Of a stretch of 64,000 nt of DNA, positions 58,543 through 64,000 are shown piece by piece. Under the pieces are notes generated by a model, which saw nothing but the letters and a program-made list of their open reading frames with translations, had not been told where the DNA came from and did no database searches. Within the stretch, counting starts at the first letter, position 1, and each line of letters begins with the position of its first letter. Where the stretch lies: assembly GCF_030409875.1 (NCBI RefSeq), contig NZ_JAUFQR010000001.1, positions 1,984,001 to 2,048,000 on the forward strand, given 5' to 3'. This stretch comes from Chryseobacterium tructae (GTDB lineage: Bacteria; Bacteroidota; Bacteroidia; Flavobacteriales; Weeksellaceae). The position numbers and the translations under genes were made by a program.

Positions 58543-59241
58543 ATGAAATTAAAACATATTCCCCTTTTATTGCTTCCGTTTTCCCTACAGCTGAATGCTC
58601 AGGAAATCAAAGGCGAAATGAACAAAGAAGTAAAACGCCAGGAGAAAATGTCCTATATACTGGATTATCCTCAAAATGTCAAAGGAAATGTCCCCTTGAT
58701 CGTTTTTCTTCATGGCTCAGGAGAAAGAGGAAATAACCTTGAGTTGGTAAAAGCACACAGCCCATTCACTTATAAAAATCTGATCAAAGAACCGGTGGCT
58801 ATTTTGGCACCGCAATGTCCGGCAGATAGCTGGTGGGATACTGTCACAATATATAATCTGATTAAAGAAATTCAGGAAAAATATAAAATTGATGCCTCCA
58901 GAATTTACCTTACAGGACTTTCTATGGGCGGATGGGGAACTTTAAAGCTGGCTATGGAACATCCAGAAATGTTTGCCGCCGTAGCTTCAGTTTGTGCCCC
59001 TACAGATCAGGTGATGACGGCCAATATTCAGCAGTTTAAAGATTTGAATATGAAAATATTCCACGGTGGTATGGATGATGTCGTATTGCCGGAGAATGCC
59101 TTGAAATTTTATCAGAAGCTTCATCCCATAAACCCGAAAGCTGAATTGGTGATTTTCCCAAATGATAATCACAACTCATGGGATTCTGCGTATTCAAATC
59201 CGGAATTGTATGAATGGATGCTGTCTAAAAAGAAAAAGTAG
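58543..59241 (+). CDS. Exported alpha/beta-hydrolase (esterase/peptidase-like)
   Basis: The 232-residue protein has a signal peptide ending LNAQE. The alpha/beta-hydrolase core shows HGSGERGNN (oxyanion loop), the nucleophile Ser in TGLSMGGWGT, Asp in HGGMDDVV and His in NDNHNSW. This resembles the PHB-depolymerase/dienelactone-hydrolase-like esterases often found in glycan loci. It may remove acyl groups from the substrate, for example succinyl decorations of cyclic beta-1,2-glucan, but that is inference. Confidence 0.85.
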   Translation: MKLKHIPLLLLPFSLQLNAQEIKGEMNKEVKRQEKMSYILDYPQNVKGNVPLIVFLHGSGERGNNLELVKAHSPFTYKNLIKEPVAILAPQCPADSWWDTVTIYNLIKEIQEKYKIDASRIYLTGLSMGGWGTLKLAMEHPEMFAAVASVCAPTDQVMTANIQQFKDLNMKIFHGGMDDVVLPENALKFYQKLHPINPKAELVIFPNDNHNSWDSAYSNPELYEWMLSKKKK

Positions 59242-59272
59242 ATAAGAAGTTACATCTTTTAATTGAATAGTA

Positions 59273-60417
59273 ATGGGGATAATAAAACTTAAAGGCATAA
59301 TACTGGAACCTTTTAGTGGAAATATAAAAAATATCCATGAGATGCACCGATATGAAAATGGAGAACTTGTAGCTTCTACTTTTTTTGAAAACTCAAGGAG
59401 GACAAGAAAATTAGATTTCAGGGATGATGAACGCTTTGAAACCATTTATGAATATCATCAGAATTATGACGCAGAAATTATATATGATTATGATCAGAAT
59501 AATGTGGAGTATTTTGTCTCTGTTAAAAATCCATTTGATGAGTATAAAAAATTTGATATCTACTCTGCAGATAAGAATTTTCTGGAACAAAAAATTAAAA
59601 AAGAAGGTGATTGGCAGCAGTTTCTGATTCTAAAAACAGATGAAAATGAAATTAGTTATACTTTCAACGGGGAAAAGCTTACAGAAATGATTTTTGAGAT
59701 CAAAGGGTATGAAGAGTCTTATCGTATCAATGTTGCTTACAGTGAAGATGGAAAAACATGTCAGGTCTGGAAGAAATATGTCAATGCTGAGTATCCTACG
59801 ATCATGAAAACTTATGAATTTGCTGATAATATGGTTATTGAAAGAGAAGATAATCAGATCAAATATACTGTTTCTGAAAGAGAACGGGTGGTAAGAATTG
59901 GACAATTCTCATATAATGAAGAAAAACTGAATCTGTTCAGATGTTATATGCAAACCCAAGATGAGGAGACGTTCAGTGAAATAATGAAAGATATTCGCCT
60001 TGAAACTTTTAATTATGATGAATTTGAAAATCTGATATTACATGAGGTATCATTTTATCGTCCGGATTTTTCTAAAGATCGCCTTACTCCTTACTTGGAA
60101 GAAATTGAACATTTTGATCAATACAATATCCATTACGGAAGCGAGTATTGCAAACGAAAGAAGATTATGATGACTATAGTGGAACTTTACATAAGCTTGA
60201 ATATCTTGAAGGAAAAGTAAATGAATATAACCAGGAGGATGAGCTTGTTGCTGTATATTATATTGAAAATGAAAAGAAAACTCATGCGGAATTTTTCTCA
60301 CCTGATTATTTTTCCATTAAAAAATATGACGAATATGGAAATGTTATAGAATTGTACACTGAGCATAAAGCTACCAATTTCACTAAAACAACTACACTGA
60401 AGATATTATATCAGTAA
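59273..60417 (+). CDS. Unrecognised YD-repeat-like protein in the glycan locus (frameshifted)
   Basis: Adding one T to the TT at 60148-60149 restores a 381-residue soluble protein without a signal peptide. It contains short Tyr/Asp/Asn-rich strands such as YENGELVASTFFEN, YDYDQNNVEYF and YDEYGNVIELY, similar in texture to RHS/YD or MORN-like repeats. It has no catalytic motif. A cytoplasmic protein between two secreted enzymes is unusual, and its role is not clear. Confidence 0.6.
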
Positions 60418-60507
60418 AAATTAGAACTCAGATATTAACGATTGAAGATTATCAATTTTCAATTAAATACCAAAAATATAAAACAATAATAATAAGAAGA
60501 TAGATTT

Positions 60508-62834
60508 ATGAAAAAGTTAATTATACTTGCAACCCTGGCTCTTTCGCCGGTGTTTTCCGCTCAGGAAATGGTGGATAAGCCCGTACAGTCTTATCAGACT
60601 GCACAATATCAGGCGAAGAAGAAAGCCTTTGTAGATAATCTTTTATCTAAGATGACCTTAGATGAGAAAATAGGACAAATGAACCTCCCGACTTCCGGTG
60701 ACTTTACGACCGGGATGGCCCAAAGCTCAGATATTGGAAAAAAGGTAGAACAGGGATTAGTAGGCGGATTATTCAATATAAAAGGAGCAGATAAAATTAA
60801 AGCAGTTCAGAAAGTAGCTGTTGAAAAAAGCCGATTGAAAATTCCAATGATCTTCGGAATGGATGTGATTCACGGATATGAAACTACATTTCCTATTCCA
60901 TTGGGCTTAGCCGCTTCATGGGATATGAATCTGGTACAGCAATCTGCCAAAGTGGCGGCAAGAGAAGCTGCTTCTGACGGGATCAATTGGACGTTTTCGC
61001 CAATGGTAGATATTTCCCGTGAACCAAGATGGGGAAGAGTTTCTGAAGGTTCCGGAGAAGATCCGTATTTAGGAAGTGAGATCTCAAAAAATATGGTTTA
61101 TGGGTATCAAGGGAAAGATTTGGCTAACGGAACCAATATATTAGCTTGTGTGAAGCACTTTGCATTATATGGGGCTGGAGAATCCGGAAGAGATTACAAT
61201 ACCGTTGATATGAGCCATGTAAGAATGTTCAATGAATATTTTCCACCTTATAAAGCTGCCGTAGACGCTGGAGTTGCTTCCGTAATGGCCTCTTTCAATG
61301 AAGTAGACGGAGTTCCTGCAACAGGAAGCAGATGGCTTCAGACCGAAATATTGAGAAACCAATGGAAATTTAAAGGATTTGTAGTAACCGATTATACCGG
61401 GATCAATGAAATGGTTGATCACGGAATGGGAGACCTTCAGCAGGTTTCAGCATTAGCTTTAAAAGCAGGTGTTGATATGGATATGGTAGGAGAAGGCTTC
61501 TTAACAACCTTGAAAAAATCTTTAGCGGAAGGAAAAGTAACTCAGGCTGAGATTGATATGGCAGCCAGAAGAATTCTTGAAGCCAAATACGACTTAGGCC
61601 TTTTTGATAATCCATACAAACATGGAGATGCAAAATTAGCGGCCAAAGAAGTGTACAATCTGGAAAACCGTAACATCGCAAGAAATGCGGCTGCCCAGTC
61701 AATGGTGTTGTTGAAAAATGAAAATCAGGTTTTACCTTTAAAGAAATCAGGAACTGTTGCTGTGATTGGGCCGTTGGTTAATAATTCAATGAATATGGCT
61801 GGAACCTGGAGTGTTGCTACTAAGCATAGCGTTTCAGTTAATTTAATGCAGGGACTTCAGGCGAATTACGGTAAAGAAGTAAAATTTCTTTCTGCAAAAG
61901 GAGCAAACATCGATTATGATGCAAAGCTGGAGGAAATTTATGCAGCCCACGGAAAGAAAACAGATAGAGACAACCGTTCAAAAGAAACGTTGTTAAAAGA
62001 AGCCGTAGACGTTGCCAACAAAGCCGACGTAATTGTGCTGGCTATCGGAGAATCGGCAGAAATGAGTGGTGAATCCTCATCAAGATCCGAAATCACCATA
62101 CCTCAATCGCAAGTTGATCTTTTAAATGAGTTAAAAAGACCGGAAAACCCATTGCAATGATCCTTTTTACAGGACGTCCGTTAGCTTTAACGAACGTAAA
62201 AGACACTCCTGATGCCATATTAAATGCATGGTTTCCGGGTTCAGAAGCGGGAAATGCAATGGCTGACGTTCTTTTTGGAAAAGTAAACCCATCAGGAAAA
62301 CTTCCGATGACCTTCCCAAGAAGTTTAGGACAGATCCCTATTTATTACAATGCTAAAAATACGGGACGCCCATTAGATCAGAAATTAGTTGATAAATGTG
62401 AATACCAAAGATTCCGTTCCAATTATATGGATGAATGCAATACCCCATTGTATGCATTTGGGTATGGATTAAGTTATACGAAGTTCAACTACTCAGAGAT
62501 CAGTGTTTCCAATACCAATCCGAAGGGAGATCAGACCATTCAGGCATCAGTTACAGTAGCCAATACAGGGAACTATGATGGAGCTGAGGTTGTTCAGCTT
62601 TATATCAGAGATAGAGTAGGAACAATTACAAGACCGGTAAAAGAATTGAAAGGGTTCCAAAAAATATTTTTGAAAAAAGGAGAATCGAAAAAAGTAACCT
62701 TCGATATCACTCCGGAAAGTCTTAAATTCTATAATGGAGATTTAAAATACGATTGGGAATCAGGCGAGTTCGATATTATGATCGGTACAAGCTCTGATGA
62801 GGTGAAGCTTTCAAAAATCAACTGGACAAAGTAA
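60508..62834 (+). CDS. bglX: GH3 beta-glucosidase BglX-like (frameshifted)
   Basis: Adding one A to the AAAAA at 62133-62137 joins two frames into a 775-residue enzyme reading KTGKPIAMILFTGRPL across the join. Order: signal peptide ending VFSAQ; GH3 N-terminal barrel with DISREPRWGRVSEGSGEDPY and the nucleophile Asp295 in GFVVTDYTGIN; a C-terminal sandwich; and a fibronectin-III-like tail. It releases glucose from beta-gluco-oligosaccharides in the periplasm. Bacteroidetes GH3 enzymes next to GH144 genes, such as BT_3567, act on sophorose-type substrates, which fits this locus. Confidence 0.93.
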
Positions 62835-62929
62835 AAAAATAAAAAAGTTATTCACGTTAATGTGTTTTATGTTTTTTTGGCATGGTTTTTATTCATACCC
62901 TCCACAATTATCATAATAAGACAAAAAAA

Positions 62930-63319
62930 ATGAAAAAAACAATTTTATTGAGCGCAATGTTCCTTGGTACTTTAGTATTTGCACAAAAAACTCCGGTATT
63001 AGGTGGCGATAAAGATGCTCACGGATGTATCGGTTCAGCAGGATATACGTACTCACAGATCAAAAAAGATTGTGTAAGAACTTTTGAAGAGAAGATCAAA
63101 TTAAAAGAAGTTGCTTCAAAAGGTGATTATATCGCTGCGGTTATTTTCAGCAAAGACAACAAGAAAGCTGAAGTTTTTGTAAAAGATGCTGAAGGAGGAA
63201 GTGTAATTCTTACCAGAGCAGGAAAATCAAAGGCTTGGAAAAAAGATGGGTATGTATTGACTCCTTACAAAAAAAGCGGTTTTCAGCTTAAAAAAGATAA
63301 TGTTGTAATTTATCAATAA
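62930..63319 (+). CDS. Small secreted protein of the HGCxGSAGY type, copy 1
   Basis: The 129-residue protein has a signal peptide ending LVFAQ and a mature part beginning with GGDKDAHGCIGSAGYTYSQI then KKDCVRTFE. The two conserved cysteines could form a disulfide. Later strands (IAAVIFSKDNKKAEVFVKD) look like a small beta-sheet domain. Family function unknown. A paralogue lies 145 bases downstream with an almost identical terminator. Confidence 0.7.
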   Translation: MKKTILLSAMFLGTLVFAQKTPVLGGDKDAHGCIGSAGYTYSQIKKDCVRTFEEKIKLKEVASKGDYIAAVIFSKDNKKAEVFVKDAEGGSVILTRAGKSKAWKKDGYVLTPYKKSGFQLKKDNVVIYQ

Positions 63320-63343
63320 AATCAGATTTTCAAAAAGATAAAT

Positions 63344-63367
63344 TCACTCGAAAGGGTGACTTTTTTT
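63344..63367 (+). terminator. GNRA-loop terminator after copy 1
   Basis: The stem TCACTC/GGGTGA carries a GAAA tetraloop and is followed by C and seven T. Confidence 0.8.
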
Positions 63368-63463
63368 GTAGTATACAAGGAATGTTTTTGAAACTAAGAA
63401 TGAAATTAATATCTTTATTTCCGAAAACACTTTTACCAAACTGAAAACATTAATAATTTAAAT

Positions 63464-63877
63464 ATGAAAAAACCAATTTTATTTAGCATGATGTTCCTGG
63501 GATCTTTAATTTTTGCTCAACAAAAAACTCCGGCTTTAGGAGGAGATAGGGATGTTCACGGGTGTATAGGCTCAGCAGGCTATACTTATTCACAACTCAG
63601 AAATAACTGTGTAAGAGTTTTTGAACAGAAAATTAAATTAAAGGAAGTAAGCACAGATAAGAGCTCTTCTACTATGACGGCGGTTATTTTTAGTAAAGAC
63701 ATGAAACGGGCTGAGGTTTTCATTCCGGAGGGAATGGCAAAAAGTATTATCCTTGAAAAAGAAGGAAAAGATAAAATTTGGAAGAGCGGAAGTCATATTA
63801 AAGAAACATATGTATTAGTTCCTTACAAAAAGACTGGTTACCAAATTAAAAAAGATGATGTCGTAATTTATCAATAA
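63464..63877 (+). CDS. Small secreted protein of the HGCxGSAGY type, copy 2
   Basis: This 137-residue tandem paralogue has a signal peptide ending LIFAQ. It shares GGDRDVHGCIGSAGYTYSQL, NNCVRVFEQKIKLKEV and the closing PYKKTGYQIKKDDVVIYQ with copy 1. It differs by a short insertion after KEV and before the terminal strands. No operon partner is evident, since each copy has its own terminator. Confidence 0.7.
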   Translation: MKKPILFSMMFLGSLIFAQQKTPALGGDRDVHGCIGSAGYTYSQLRNNCVRVFEQKIKLKEVSTDKSSSTMTAVIFSKDMKRAEVFIPEGMAKSIILEKEGKDKIWKSGSHIKETYVLVPYKKTGYQIKKDDVVIYQ

Positions 63878-63899
63878 GATCAAATTAAAAAAAATGAAT

Positions 63900-63922
63900 C
63901 CACTCGAAAGGGTGGTTTTTTT
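63900..63922 (+). terminator. GNRA-loop terminator after copy 2
   Basis: The stem CCACTC/GGGTGG carries a GAAA loop and is followed by seven T. It repeats the design seen after copy 1. Confidence 0.8.
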
Positions 63923-63932
63923 ATGCCCTTTT

Positions 63933-64000
63933 TTAGGAGCTTCATCCCGCTATCCACTCATACTCCTCGCACCAACCTTTCCCGTGCTAAGGCCATCCAC
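63933..64000. repeat. Probable start of an interspersed Chryseobacterium repeat
   Basis: TTAGGAGCTTCATCCCGCTA and the later GTGCTAAGGCC resemble a GC-richer intergenic repeat that I recall as widespread in Chryseobacterium genomes. The element is cut by the window end, so its full structure cannot be judged. Identification is from memory of the family, not from a comparison. Confidence 0.4.

Noticed and set aside
1..64000. CRISPR array, rRNA operon or complete insertion sequence
   Set aside because: No regularly spaced repeats, rRNA-like sequence or transposase gene was found on either strand.

Overview
The window looks like a Flavobacteriia chromosome, most probably Chryseobacterium or a close relative. 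The supporting signs are low GC, SusC/SusD pairs, a type IX secretion sorting domain, ecotin and alpha-2-macroglobulin genes, TAnnTTTG promoter boxes and almost no Shine-Dalgarno sequences. The genus is inferred from gene content; no rRNA is present.

Bases 1 to about 16,600 are one end of an integrative conjugative element (ICE). In order it holds the tail of an upstream gene, a divergent arsenic-resistance operon (arsR, a DUF6428 gene, an arsenate reductase-like gene, acr3), the Bacteroidetes-type transfer genes traE-F-G-I-J-K-L-M-N-O plus a traQ-like DUF3872 gene, a RadC-like gene, a gene-poor stretch with a structured element, a DUF1016/PDDEXK nuclease, a small unknown gene and a large serine recombinase. 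The recombinase reading frame runs through the terminator and into the 3' half of a tRNA-Arg(ACG) gene, which marks the chromosomal junction. The rest of the element lies left of the window.

From 16.6 to 52.4 kb is ordinary chromosome: a metal/siderophore-type binding lipoprotein, MtgA, a COG4389 membrane protein, a very short bacteriocin-like GG-leader peptide, DUF721, a carboxylesterase, RecF, a UbiA-like protein, alpha-2-macroglobulin with ecotin (two envelope protease inhibitors), a TolC/HlyD/ABC-2 export operon, a run of small VOC/DUF1569/DUF1398/SRPBCC/GNAT proteins, a bestrophin and a Na+/H+ antiporter, tandem glutaminyl cyclotransferases, a deoxynucleoside kinase, a T9SS-secreted M43 metalloprotease, DUF493 and DUF4197.

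From 52.7 to 62.8 kb is a polysaccharide utilisation locus: SusC, SusD, a GH144-type glucanase, an esterase-like hydrolase, an unknown protein and a GH3 beta-glucosidase. The enzyme pair suggests beta-1,2-glucan as substrate. Two tandem small secreted paralogues and part of a probable interspersed repeat close the window.

Thirteen reading-frame breaks affect eleven genes. Eleven breaks are repaired by adding one base to a short homopolymer and two by adding two bases, and every repaired gene then has a family-like length. This is the signature of homopolymer undercalling in the assembly rather than of gene decay, so these genes are reported as single CDSs with the break positions stated.
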